Shown: in pieces, positions 29,680 through 36,215 of the stretch
How positions within the stretch are numbered: the stretch's first letter is position 1
Layout of the letters: every line of letters begins with the position of its first letter
Source: Acidobacteriota bacterium
Lineage (GTDB): Bacteria > Acidobacteriota > Vicinamibacteria > Vicinamibacterales > UBA2999
Assembly (NCBI GenBank): GCA_021730945.1
Contig: JAKFYH010000064.1
Span: forward strand, 1 to 36,215
Reading direction: 5' to 3'
DNA length: 36,215 nucleotides
Made by a program: the position numbers and the translations under genes
Notes under the pieces: model-generated
The model's input: only the letters and a program-made list of their open reading frames with translations
What the model was told of the DNA's origin: nothing
The model's database searches: none

Positions 29680-29692
29680 GCTGGTGCGTTCA

Positions 29693-30676
29693 ATGGCGAA
29701 GTATTTCGTCACCGGCGCCACCGGCTTCATCGGCGGAGAGATCGTCAAGCAGTTGATCGGACGCGGCCACAAGGTGGTGGCGCTGGTCCGCTCGCCTGAG
29801 AAGGCGGGCATGCTCAAGGCGATTGGCGTCGAGATGCATGCCGGCGACATCACCGATCGCGACACGCTGCGCGCGCCCATGCAGGGGGTGGACGGTGTCT
29901 TTCACGCCGCCGGTTGGTACAAGGTCGGTGTCCACGACCCGTTAGCGGACCAGGTTAACGTCGACGGCACGCGCAATGTGCTCAAGACCATGCGCACGCT
30001 GGAGATTCCCCGCGGCGTCTACACCAGCACGGTCGCGGTGTTTTCCGATACCCGGGGCGCCGTCCCCGATGAATCGTTTCGCTACGACGGCCCGCACCTG
30101 AGCGAGTACGACCGCACCAAGTGGATTGCCCACCACCGCGTGGCGGTCCCCAAAATGGACGAGGGCCTGCCGCTCATGATCGTCATGCCCGGATTGGTCT
30201 ACGGTCCCGGCGACACCAGCGGCATGCACACGGCGCTGGTCGATCTGTTGCGCGGCCGGCTGCCGGTGACGCCGGCGCGCACCGCTTTTTGCTGGGCGCA
30301 TGTCGAAGACACGGCCCGCGGCCACATTCAGGCGATGGAAAAGGGCACGCCGGGCCAGACCTACATCATCACCGGGCCCCGCCACACCTTCGAGTACGCG
30401 TTTGACATGGCGGCCAGGCTGGCGAAGGTCCGCGCGCCGCTGCTGCATCCAGGCCCGCGGACCATGCGGGCCACGGCCGTGCTGATGAGCCTGGCGCGGC
30501 GCTTCACGACGCTGCCGCCGGGGCTGCAGCCCGAATCGCTGCGCGTGCTGGCCGGCACGACCTACTTTGGCTCCAACGAGAAGGCGGTGCGTGAACTTGG
30601 ATTCTCGGCCCGCCCGATCGAAGAAGGCCTGGCGCAAACACTCGAGCACGAACTGCGCGCGCTCGGCCGCGGTTAG
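29693..30676 (+). CDS. NAD-dependent epimerase/dehydratase (extended SDR)
   Basis: This is a 327-residue protein. VTGATGFIGGEIVKQLIGRG is the NAD(P) Rossmann site, DITDRDTL the second strand, and YDRTKWIAH the YxxxK catalytic pair. The middle PGLVYGPGD and later SARPIEEGL are typical of the extended SDR family (dihydroflavonol-reductase or sugar-epimerase-like). The substrate is not readable. ATG 29693 starts just before the homology; the longer frame to 29591 lies over metB. It is 13 bp after metB and convergent with rdgB, overlapping by 4 bp. Confidence 0.88.
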   Translation: MAKYFVTGATGFIGGEIVKQLIGRGHKVVALVRSPEKAGMLKAIGVEMHAGDITDRDTLRAPMQGVDGVFHAAGWYKVGVHDPLADQVNVDGTRNVLKTMRTLEIPRGVYTSTVAVFSDTRGAVPDESFRYDGPHLSEYDRTKWIAHHRVAVPKMDEGLPLMIVMPGLVYGPGDTSGMHTALVDLLRGRLPVTPARTAFCWAHVEDTARGHIQAMEKGTPGQTYIITGPRHTFEYAFDMAARLAKVRAPLLHPGPRTMRATAVLMSLARRFTTLPPGLQPESLRVLAGTTYFGSNEKAVRELGFSARPIEEGLAQTLEHELRALGRG

Positions 30677-31323
30677 CTTTGCGGCGGCTGCCCGCCGTGA
30701 AGCCAGCGTCGCAGATCGCGGAACGCACGAGCCCGATGCGAGACGGCGGCCTTATCGCCATCCGCCATCTCCGCCGTTGTCAGGCCCAACGGCGGATAGA
30801 AGAAGATCGGGTCGTAGCCGAAGCCGTGGTGGCCGGCCGGCGACGGCGCGACGAGTCCTTCGATTGCCGTTTCGGTTTCGAACAGGAGCTGGCCGCCCTG
30901 GGCAACGGCCAGGGCGGTGACAAAGCGTGCGGCGGACGGCCGGCCGGCGAGCCGGCGATAGATTTCCGCGAAGCGCTCCGCGTAGCTGGCCGAGGAGCCG
31001 AGGAACCGTGCCGAGTGGATGCCAAGCTCGCCGGCGAGCAAGTCGATCGCGAATCCCGAGTCCTCGGCCACCGTCGGCAGTCCGGTCGCCTGTGAATAGC
31101 TGATCGCCTTCAGACGGGCGTTCTCCCAGAAGGTGGCCCCGGTCTCTTCGGGCTCCGCCACCGGCGGCAAATCGGCCAGCGTGGCCAGCGTGATGCCCGC
31201 CGCGGACAATTCGGTTTCGATCAGCGGCCGGATTTCCCGCAGCTTGTTGGCGTTGGTGGTGGCGACCAGGAGCCGGCCGCCGCGCCGGATCACGTCCCGC
31301 GAGGGATCGAGGCGAGCGGTCAT
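30673..31323 (-). CDS. rdgB: XTP/dITP diphosphatase (RdgB/HAM1)
   Basis: This is a 216-residue protein. [14 protein letters not shown] is the family's N-terminal nucleotide grip. [36 protein letters not shown] and [10 protein letters not shown] are conserved HAM1 blocks. It removes ITP, XTP and their deoxy forms to keep them out of nucleic acids. The start shares ATGA with the rph stop, the last gene of the amiC-gerM-rph-rdgB chain. Confidence 0.96.
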   Translation of the reverse strand: MTARLDPSRDVIRRGGRLLVATTNANKLREIRPLIETELSAAGITLATLADLPPVAEPEETGATFWENARLKAISYSQATGLPTVAEDSGFAIDLLAGELGIHSARFLGSSASYAERFAEIYRRLAGRPSAARFVTALAVAQGGQLLFETETAIEGLVAPSPAGHHGFGYDPIFFYPPLGLTTAEMADGDKAAVSHRARAFRDLRRWLHGGQPPQS

Positions 31324-32051
31324 CGGCCCAGGATAGTGCCGACGATCTCCCGCTGTTTGGCGACGAGATCGTTGATGCCCTTGTCGGCCAGCGCCAGCAG
31401 GCCCGTCAGCGCGTCAGTGCCGAACGGTTCGGCCTCCGCCGTGCCCTGGATCTCGATGAAGCGGCCGTCGCTGGTCTTGACGATGTTCATGTCGACGTCG
31501 GCTTTGGAGTCCTCTTCATAGGCCAGGTCGAGCAGCGGCATGCCGCTGACGATACCGACGCTGGTGGCGGCCACGTAGTCGCTCACCGGGATGGCGCGCA
31601 GTTGGCCCTTGTCCTTCATCTTGCCGAGCGCCAGCACCAGCGCGACAAAGGCGCCGGTAATCGAGGCGCAACGGGTGCCGCCATCGGCCTGGATCACGTC
31701 GCAGTCGAGCCAGATGGTGCGCTCGCCGAGTTGTTCCAGCTTGATCACCGAGCGCAACGAGCGGCCGATCAGCCGCTGGATTTCCATGGTGCGCCCGCCC
31801 ACCTTGCCGGCGGCCGCCTCGCGGCCCGACCGCGTCGAGGTGGCGCGCGGCAGCATGCCGTACTCCGCCGTGACCCAGCCCTTGCCGCTCCCGCGCAGGA
31901 ACGGCGGCACTTTCTCTTCGACGCTGGCGGTGCAGATCACGCGGGTGAATCCCACTTCGATCAACACCGACCCTTCCGCGTGAATGGAGAAGTGGGGCGT
32001 GATGGTGGTGGGGCGCAGTTCGCCCGGCGCGCGATCGTTCAAGCGGTTCAT
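31320..32051 (-). CDS. rph: Ribonuclease PH
   Basis: This is a 243-residue protein, the usual length. [29 protein letters not shown], split over the N-terminal domain, and [13 protein letters not shown] are RNase PH signatures, as are [15 protein letters not shown] and VDMNIV. It trims tRNA 3' ends using phosphate. It overlaps gerM by ATGA and rdgB by ATGA; pairing of rph with rdgB is common in bacteria. Confidence 0.97.
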   Translation of the reverse strand: MNRLNDRAPGELRPTTITPHFSIHAEGSVLIEVGFTRVICTASVEEKVPPFLRGSGKGWVTAEYGMLPRATSTRSGREAAAGKVGGRTMEIQRLIGRSLRSVIKLEQLGERTIWLDCDVIQADGGTRCASITGAFVALVLALGKMKDKGQLRAIPVSDYVAATSVGIVSGMPLLDLAYEEDSKADVDMNIVKTSDGRFIEIQGTAEAEPFGTDALTGLLALADKGINDLVAKQREIVGTILGR

Positions 32052-32695
32052 GGGTTACTCGGTGGGAGTGTCGTGGACGAGGGCGACAGAATCAGCTCCT
32101 GGTTCTGTCGCAGTGGCCGCCGCAGGTCGACGTGACCGGCAAGCGTGTCGGCTTCCTGCCCGCCAATCAGGATCTGCACTTCTTGCAGGTTCGGCAGGTT
32201 GGTGAGCAGGGCGTTGACGATGGTGTAGACGGTCATTAACTCCTGGTGGGATCCGCCGGCATGCGCGGTGCGGATCGTCGGGTCCAGGTCGACGAAGGCT
32301 TCGTGGCGGGCCGAGATGAACACGCCGCGCAAGGTGGCGCCGGCCGGAATCGTCGCCGCCAGCGGCGGTGGCGGCTCGGCGGAGAGTTGCGCTTCGATAA
32401 TGGCCCGTGCCTGCGCCACTGCGCCGTCGGCCAGCGGCACCTCGCGCTCGGCCGCCACGAGATGCAGCCCGTCTTCCGACGCGAAGTAGAGCGTCGCCTT
32501 GATGCGCGGGATGGCGGGATTGAGCGGTGGTGGCGCCACCACGACCGGCGGGTCGATGTCCGGGCCGGCCGGCGTGTTCAGCACGCGGCTGAGGCCCGCG
32601 ATCACCGCCCACGCGAAGGCCAGCGCGGCGGCCGCCGTGCCGGCAATCGCCATCCACTGGCGAGGCGTCAGCTTCCGGGGCAGCTTAATGTTCAA
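32048..32695 (-). CDS. GerMN-domain membrane-anchored protein
   Basis: This is a 215-residue protein from TTG 32695, which lies within the last codons of amiC. One N-terminal TM helix ([22 protein letters not shown]) follows a basic start, then a Pro-rich linker ([12 protein letters not shown]). The GerMN domain runs from [16 protein letters not shown] to [15 protein letters not shown]. GerMN domains occur in the sporulation protein GerM and in many Gram-negative lineages with amidase genes, probably as periplasmic binding modules. ATG 32653 would cut off the basic anchor and is less likely. Confidence 0.87.
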   Translation of the reverse strand: MNIKLPRKLTPRQWMAIAGTAAAALAFAWAVIAGLSRVLNTPAGPDIDPPVVVAPPPLNPAIPRIKATLYFASEDGLHLVAAEREVPLADGAVAQARAIIEAQLSAEPPPPLAATIPAGATLRGVFISARHEAFVDLDPTIRTAHAGGSHQELMTVYTIVNALLTNLPNLQEVQILIGGQEADTLAGHVDLRRPLRQNQELILSPSSTTLPPSNP

Positions 32696-34187
32696 GGAAC
32701 TCGCGGAACTTGATGAGGGCGTCGAGCAACGCCTGGGCGACCTGATCCTGATAGGCGCCGGTGGCCAGTTGGGCTTCCTGTTCGGCGTTCGAGAGGTACC
32801 CAATCTCGACCAGTGCCGCCGGCATGTTCGCGCCGACCAGCACCCGGAGCGACGCCTGCTGGATGGCCCGCGGGCTCATCTCGACGCGGCCGGCCAGGGC
32901 CTGCTCGACAAAGCCGGCCAGCGCGGCCGATTGTTCGAGGTATCGGGCCTGCGCGGTTTCCCACAGGATCAAGTCGATCTCGCGCGAGCCGCCGCCGAGG
33001 GCCGGCAAGGTGGTGGCGTTGTCGCCGGCGCGCTTGCGCGCCTCGGCGTCGGCACGCTCGACGGTGAGGAAGTAGACTTCCGCGCCCTTCAGCGCCGGCC
33101 GCACCGCCGAATTGGCGTGCAGGCTCAGGAAGACGTCGGCCTGGTGGTTGTTGGCGAAGGCCGAGCGCTCATCGAGCGACAAGGTGCGGTCATCGTCCCG
33201 GGTAAGAAACACCTTGGCACCCAGCCGGCTCTCAATCAGCGTGCGCAGGCGGCGCGCCACCGACAGCGTGATCTCTTTTTCGAGCGTGCCCTTGGCGCCC
33301 TGCGTTCCCAGCTCATCGCCGCCGTGGCCGGGGTCAATCACGACCGTGCGCAGGCCCGACGCCGGCGCCGGCGGCGGAATCACCAGGCGCGCCTCTGGCG
33401 GGGCCGCCGGCGGCGTGACCGTCGGGGCAGTGGTCTCGGCGGTCGTGGCCGGCAGCAGATCAATGGTGACGCGGCCGGAGCCCGCATCGGCCGGCGTGGT
33501 GGCGACGCGGTGCGTGGCGTAGCGCGGCCCGGTGGTGAGAACCACCGAGTTGGCCGTGTCGCCGGGCGCCAGGCCCAGGAGAAACGTTTGTGGCGGCAGC
33601 GAGGGCAGGGCGAGGTCGATGACATCGGCCTCGAACTGCACCACCAGCCGGCCGGGTTGAGCCGTGACCTGCGCCTGGGTATTCGGTGTGACCTCGAAGG
33701 TGACCGCGACATTGGTGGTGCCGGCGTCGACCCGCGCCACTACGCGCGGCGCCCGCAGGTCGCCGACGATCAGCAGTCGCGGCGCCCGCCGCAGATCCAG
33801 CCGCGTGTCGAGGACGAGCGCCAGCGCTCGTGGCAGAAAGTCGAGTGGCACATGCCAGCGGCCGTCGCGCCGGACCGGCGGCGAGGGCAGCGAGACCAGC
33901 CGCCCGCCGACCGAGACGACGTTCTGGTCGGCGGTGAGTACGATCGAGCGGCTGCGCAGCGTGATGGTGAGTCCGCCGGCCAGGCGATCTTCGCGCGCGG
34001 TCGTGCCGAACACCGTGTTGATGTCATCGACCGCGACGTATTCCTGGTTGTTGACGGCGATCACCGGCAGCGGCTTGCGACCGTCGCGGGAGAGTACGGT
34101 CAGCGACGCCGGCTGGGCCGTAGCCATCAGCGCGATCGCCAGGACGAAGCAGACGCCGGCCGCGCGTAACAGGACTCTGGTCAACAA
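32685..34187 (-). CDS. amiC: N-acetylmuramoyl-L-alanine amidase (AmiC type)
   Basis: This is a 500-residue protein. A signal peptide (VLLRAAGVCFVLAIALMATAQ) is followed by a copper-amine-oxidase-like/AMIN region (NNQEYVAVDDINTVFG; VPLDFLPRALALVL), which may bind the envelope. A Thr/Ala/Pro linker follows, then Amidase_3: VVIDPGHGGDELG (zinc His), LSLHANSA (second His) and a late VEIGYLSN (catalytic Glu). It splits the bond between peptidoglycan glycan and peptide at cell division. The start is TTG 34187 (or 34184), right after a TATCAT box and without a Shine-Dalgarno sequence. It begins the overlapping amiC-gerM-rph-rdgB chain. Confidence 0.94.
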   Translation of the reverse strand: MLTRVLLRAAGVCFVLAIALMATAQPASLTVLSRDGRKPLPVIAVNNQEYVAVDDINTVFGTTAREDRLAGGLTITLRSRSIVLTADQNVVSVGGRLVSLPSPPVRRDGRWHVPLDFLPRALALVLDTRLDLRRAPRLLIVGDLRAPRVVARVDAGTTNVAVTFEVTPNTQAQVTAQPGRLVVQFEADVIDLALPSLPPQTFLLGLAPGDTANSVVLTTGPRYATHRVATTPADAGSGRVTIDLLPATTAETTAPTVTPPAAPPEARLVIPPPAPASGLRTVVIDPGHGGDELGTQGAKGTLEKEITLSVARRLRTLIESRLGAKVFLTRDDDRTLSLDERSAFANNHQADVFLSLHANSAVRPALKGAEVYFLTVERADAEARKRAGDNATTLPALGGGSREIDLILWETAQARYLEQSAALAGFVEQALAGRVEMSPRAIQQASLRVLVGANMPAALVEIGYLSNAEQEAQLATGAYQDQVAQALLDALIKFREFLEH

Positions 34188-34190
34188 TCA

Positions 34191-34218
34191 ATGATAGCGC
34201 GGTCGAGCGCTCTGTCGG
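34191..34218 (-). promoter_or_regulatory. Promoter of amiC
   Basis: On the minus strand CCGACA (34213-34218, 4 of 6 to TTGACA) and TATCAT (34191-34196, 5 of 6) are spaced 16 bp. The transcript start would fall at 34184-34187, on the TTG start codons. The -35 lies inside the 18-bp repeat array. Confidence 0.42.
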
Positions 34219-34312
34219 GAAGGCGCTTCAGGCCGGGAGGACATTGCTTGTCGGGAGGGCACTCCTGGTCGGGAGGACATTGCTTGTCGGGAGGACATTG
34301 CTTGTCGGGAGA
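34211..34312 (+). repeat. 18-bp repeat array 1 (plus orientation)
   Basis: Five to six units of TTGTCGGGAGGACATTGC type, spaced 18 bp, with constant TTGTCGGGAGG and about five variable bases. Three units are nearly identical. Confidence 0.88.
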
Positions 34313-34366
34313 TGCTTCGGCCGATTCGATCGACCGACTTGCCGGCACCAGCTACCCTCGGCGCCC

Positions 34367-34465
34367 ATGACCTGGCCGCGCGATCTCTCTTACATGGTTG
34401 CGACCGTGGCGGCCGTCTGGCCGGTCGCCGCCGTCAATCCCGTGGAGGTTCTTCGCGCCGAATAG
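34367..34465 (+). pseudogene. C-terminal remnant of an ABC/ADOP-type permease
   Basis: A 32-codon frame ends VATVAAVWPVAAVNPVEVLRAE and TAG. The closing NPVEVLRAE is the standard last line of MacB/FtsX-type permeases, including acidobacterial duplicated orphan permeases (ADOP). A P-to-A-R-type helix precedes it. The rest of the protein, about 800 residues in an ADOP, is missing: repeats lie to the left and more repeats follow to the right. It is a fossil, not a gene. Confidence 0.5.
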
Positions 34466-34483
34466 CTAGGCACGCCACGAGTC

Positions 34484-34566
34484 GTTCCCGACAAGCGGTG
34501 CCCTCCCGACAAGCGGCGCCCTCCCGACAAGAGTTATCCTCCCGACCAGGAATGCCCTCCCGTCAG
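34484..34566 (-). repeat. 18-bp repeat array 2 (minus orientation)
   Basis: Four to five units CCCTCCCGACAAG plus five variable bases, the reverse complement of array 1. It ends on the stop of the GNAT gene. Confidence 0.86.
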
Positions 34567-35078
34567 AGTCGCAAAGCCATAAACCGCGTTCCGGCGATCG
34601 GCGTGTCGTAGTACGGCGCGATATCGCGAAATCCCAGCGCTTCGTACAGCGCCTGCGCCTCACCCATCATCGGCAGTGTGTCGAGGCAAAGCTCGCCGTA
34701 TCCAAGCCGGCGCGCCTCGTCCAGCAGACGGAGAACCAGCGCGCGTGCCAGCCCCTGGCCACGCGCCGCCGGTGTGACGAAGAGGCGTTTCATCTCTCCC
34801 GCCTTCGCGCTTCGCGCTTCGGCGAGGCCGGCCCCGTCCGCGCTTCGCGCTTCGGCCAGCGGCCGCAACGCGATCATCGCGACTGGTTCGTGGCCAGGCA
34901 GGCAGGCGACCATCAGCATGCCGTCGGGCGGCGCGTAGTCACCCGGCAGGCCTTCAATTTCGGCGTCGATCTCCTGGAACGCCAGGTCCAGTGCGACCCA
35001 CTCTACGTACTCGCGAATCATCTGCCGGATTCGCGGCAGGTCGTCGCCGGTGGCCGCACGTATTTCGTATCCCGACAA
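34563..35078 (-). CDS. GNAT family N-acetyltransferase
   Basis: This is a 171-residue protein from TTG 35078 (other TTG starts at 35096, 35114 and 35132 add six-residue repeats each). EIRAATGDDLPRIRQMIREY is the first beta-alpha unit. The acetyl-CoA site is MKRLFVTPAARGQGLARALV (motif A: R-G-x-G-x-A), and YEALGFRDIAPY closes the fold. It transfers an acetyl group from acetyl-CoA; the acceptor is unknown. Between IALRPL and GEMKRLFV there is an extra 17-20 residue loop with two LAEARSA copies, encoded by GCGCTTCGCGCTTCGGC repeats. The start is built of repeat array 3. Confidence 0.85.
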   Translation of the reverse strand: MSGYEIRAATGDDLPRIRQMIREYVEWVALDLAFQEIDAEIEGLPGDYAPPDGMLMVACLPGHEPVAMIALRPLAEARSADGAGLAEARSAKAGEMKRLFVTPAARGQGLARALVLRLLDEARRLGYGELCLDTLPMMGEAQALYEALGFRDIAPYYDTPIAGTRFMALRL

Positions 35079-35150
35079 ATGTTGCCCTCCCGACAAGTAG
35101 TTCCCTCCCGACAAGGAGTTCCCTCCCGACAAGTATCGTCGTCCCGGCAG
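35070..35150 (-). repeat. 18-bp repeat array 3 over the GNAT start
   Basis: Units at 18-bp spacing with constant CCCTCCCGACAAG. Read on the minus strand each unit gives TTG-TCG-GGA-GG and places GGGAGG 7 nt before the next TTG, so the array offers several consecutive in-frame starts with their own ribosome sites for the acetyltransferase. Confidence 0.86.
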
Positions 35151-35203
35151 GCGCGAGGCCAGTGGCGGGTTTTTTCCAACCGCCGGCCGAGCGCATCAGT
35201 CTT

Positions 35204-35848
35204 ATGGACGTGACCCTGGCTGAACTCGGCGTGCCGATGCTGGCCACCGCGGTGGCGCGCGACACCGCCAACCCGGAACTTGTTGCCCTGGTTGCACTTG
35301 CCAGGGGAGGCGACCGTCTCGCCTTTGGCCGGTTGATCGAGGATCACCTGGCGCCCGCGCGCCGGGTGGCGCTGGCGGCAGTGGGGCAGCCCGCCGAGGC
35401 CGACGAGGCGGTGCAGGAGGCGTCGGTCGCGGCCTGGCAGCGGCTCGACGCGCTCAGCGATCCCGCCGCCTTCCGCGGCTGGTTCATGCGCATCGTCTGG
35501 CGCAAGGCGCTCGACCGGCGGCGGTCACTGCGCGGGTGGTTCCAGCGATTCGGCGGTGCCTCGGTCGACGCCAGTGGCGCGCCCGAACTCGAATCGGTCG
35601 CTCCGGACCCGGCGCCGGATGCATTGTTGATGGCGAGCCAGCTCGAGACGGCGATAGCCGGGGTGATTAAGGGACTACCGCGGCGGCTGCGGGATCCGTT
35701 TCTGCTGGCGGCGAGCGGCGATCATCGCTACGAAGAGATCGCGACGCTGCTGGCCATTCCCCTCGGCACCGTGAAGTGGCGCATCTCGGAGGCGCGCCGC
35801 CTGACGCGGACCAAACTCGAGCGATTGGGCCACGGAGCACCGCGATGA
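35204..35848 (+). CDS. ECF-type RNA polymerase sigma factor
   Basis: This is a 214-residue protein. Region 2: FGRLIEDHLAPARRVAL, DEAVQEASVAAWQRL and FRGWFMRIVWRKALDRR. Region 4: IKGLPRRLRDPFLLAAS with YEEIATLLAIPLGTVKWRISEARRL. Region 2.2/2.3 is less standard than in the other sigma factor of this window. ATG 35204 lies 54 nt past the repeat array and before the homology; the upstream part of the longer frame is the GNAT repeats read in reverse. Its stop shares ATGA with the next gene. Confidence 0.88.
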   Translation: MDVTLAELGVPMLATAVARDTANPELVALVALARGGDRLAFGRLIEDHLAPARRVALAAVGQPAEADEAVQEASVAAWQRLDALSDPAAFRGWFMRIVWRKALDRRRSLRGWFQRFGGASVDASGAPELESVAPDPAPDALLMASQLETAIAGVIKGLPRRLRDPFLLAASGDHRYEEIATLLAIPLGTVKWRISEARRLTRTKLERLGHGAPR

Positions 35849-36215
35849 GCAGCGTACCCCGTCGCGACCTGGACCAGGTCATCGACCGCGTCGCGGCCAA
35901 GTTAGTGGCCGTGCCAGATGATGCCGGCTTGCTCGCGCGAACGGTGGCGCGACTGCCGGAGCGCACCGCTACGCCGTGGTTACTCACCTTGCCGGCACAA
36001 CTGACGGTTAGCGTCGCGGTGGTGATGGCATTCCTCTATGCCCGCCCGCTACGGGAGGCGCCGCCGGTCGGTGTGTCACCGATGGCGGAACGACTGGTGG
36101 TTGCCGAACGCCAGCCACTCGAAGCGCCGCCTCAAATGGCCGCCGCGCCCGTTTCCCCCTCTCGGGTCCCCGATCCCGGATCCCCGATCCCCGGTCCCCC
36201 GGTCCCCGGTCCCCG
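35845..36215 (+). CDS. Putative anti-sigma partner, cut by window end
   Basis: At least 123 residues, starting on the ATGA shared with the sigma gene. The N-terminus (RRDLDQVIDRVAAKLVAV, LLARTVARLPER) is a helical cytoplasmic part. One TM helix (WLLTLPAQLTVSVAVVMAFLYA) follows. The visible C-terminus is Pro-rich (SRVPDPGSPIPGPPVPGP) from a GGTCCCCGATCCC-type repeat. No zinc-finger is seen. Position, coupling and topology suggest it controls the sigma factor. The end is missing. Confidence 0.62.
   Translation, partial: MSSVPRRDLDQVIDRVAAKLVAVPDDAGLLARTVARLPERTATPWLLTLPAQLTVSVAVVMAFLYARPLREAPPVGVSPMAERLVVAERQPLEAPPQMAAAPVSPSRVPDPGSPIPGPPVPGP
36150..36215 (+). repeat. GGTCCCCGATCCC-type low-complexity repeat
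   Basis: Six imperfect units of 7-13 bp (ccccgatccc / ccccggtccc) run to the window edge, in frame with the anti-sigma-like gene and coding for a Pro/Gly tail. Confidence 0.75.

Noticed and set aside
32499-34169. 556-residue plus-strand frame
   Set aside because: Antisense to gerM and amiC, with low-complexity Arg/Gly composition typical of a shadow.
34211-35150. CRISPR or phage-attachment repeats
   Set aside because: The 18-bp period with five variable bases is too short for CRISPR, and there is no cas or integrase gene nearby.

Overview
The window is GC-rich chromosomal DNA of a bacterium that most resembles an Acidobacteriota member, probably of the Vicinamibacteria type. This rests on the large DUF5916 barrel protein, the C-terminal scrap of an ADOP-like permease, N-terminally membrane-anchored Ser/Thr kinases, ECF sigma/anti-sigma pairs and a SAM riboswitch. 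No 16S or marker gene is present, so the taxonomy is inference.

Layout. 1-1.7 kb: a row of toxin-antitoxin genes (ParE tail, BrnT/BrnA, DUF433/DUF5615, a cut-off antitoxin) separated by three attC-like sites, each with an extrahelical G, and with stop codons running into the sites. I read this as the end of an integron cassette array with no integrase in view. 1.7-10.7 kb: housekeeping genes. These are a VOC protein, a TPR/peptidase-MA protein, thrA (aspartokinase/homoserine dehydrogenase) preceded by a threonine leader peptide and attenuator, a membrane Ser/Thr kinase, a 37-bp tandem repeat, a DUF5916 outer-membrane protein and a small HExxH protein.

11.06-21.9 kb: tRNA-Pro(TGG) with a 10.8-kb integrated element between perfect 50-bp direct repeats of the tRNA 3' end. 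The element has a tyrosine integrase next to attR, a zinc-finger gene coupled to it, and a divergent operator/promoter switch. A leftward, tightly overlapping operon runs repressor, excisionase-like, unknown, P4-type primase/helicase, small ORF with a large hairpin, TerS-like and intact TerL. Two tail genes follow, then two cargo genes at the attL end. There is no portal, capsid or tail gene. It looks like a compact phage satellite that carries its own terminase, and it is the most novel object in the window.

21.9-36.2 kb: chromosome again. It holds a TAT-exported sarcosine-oxidase-like flavoprotein; a DUF6249/ECF sigma/anti-sigma-like/M1 peptidase cluster; nhaA with a structured leader that may be an nhaA-I type RNA; and a SAM-I riboswitch controlling an unknown small gene and a cystathionine gamma-synthase-type gene. 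An epimerase follows, then an overlapping operon amiC-gerM-rph-rdgB, a zone of three 18-bp repeat arrays around a GNAT gene and a permease remnant, and finally a second ECF sigma/partner pair cut by the window end. Very short gene overlaps (ATGA, TAATG) recur throughout, so translational coupling appears to be a general habit here.
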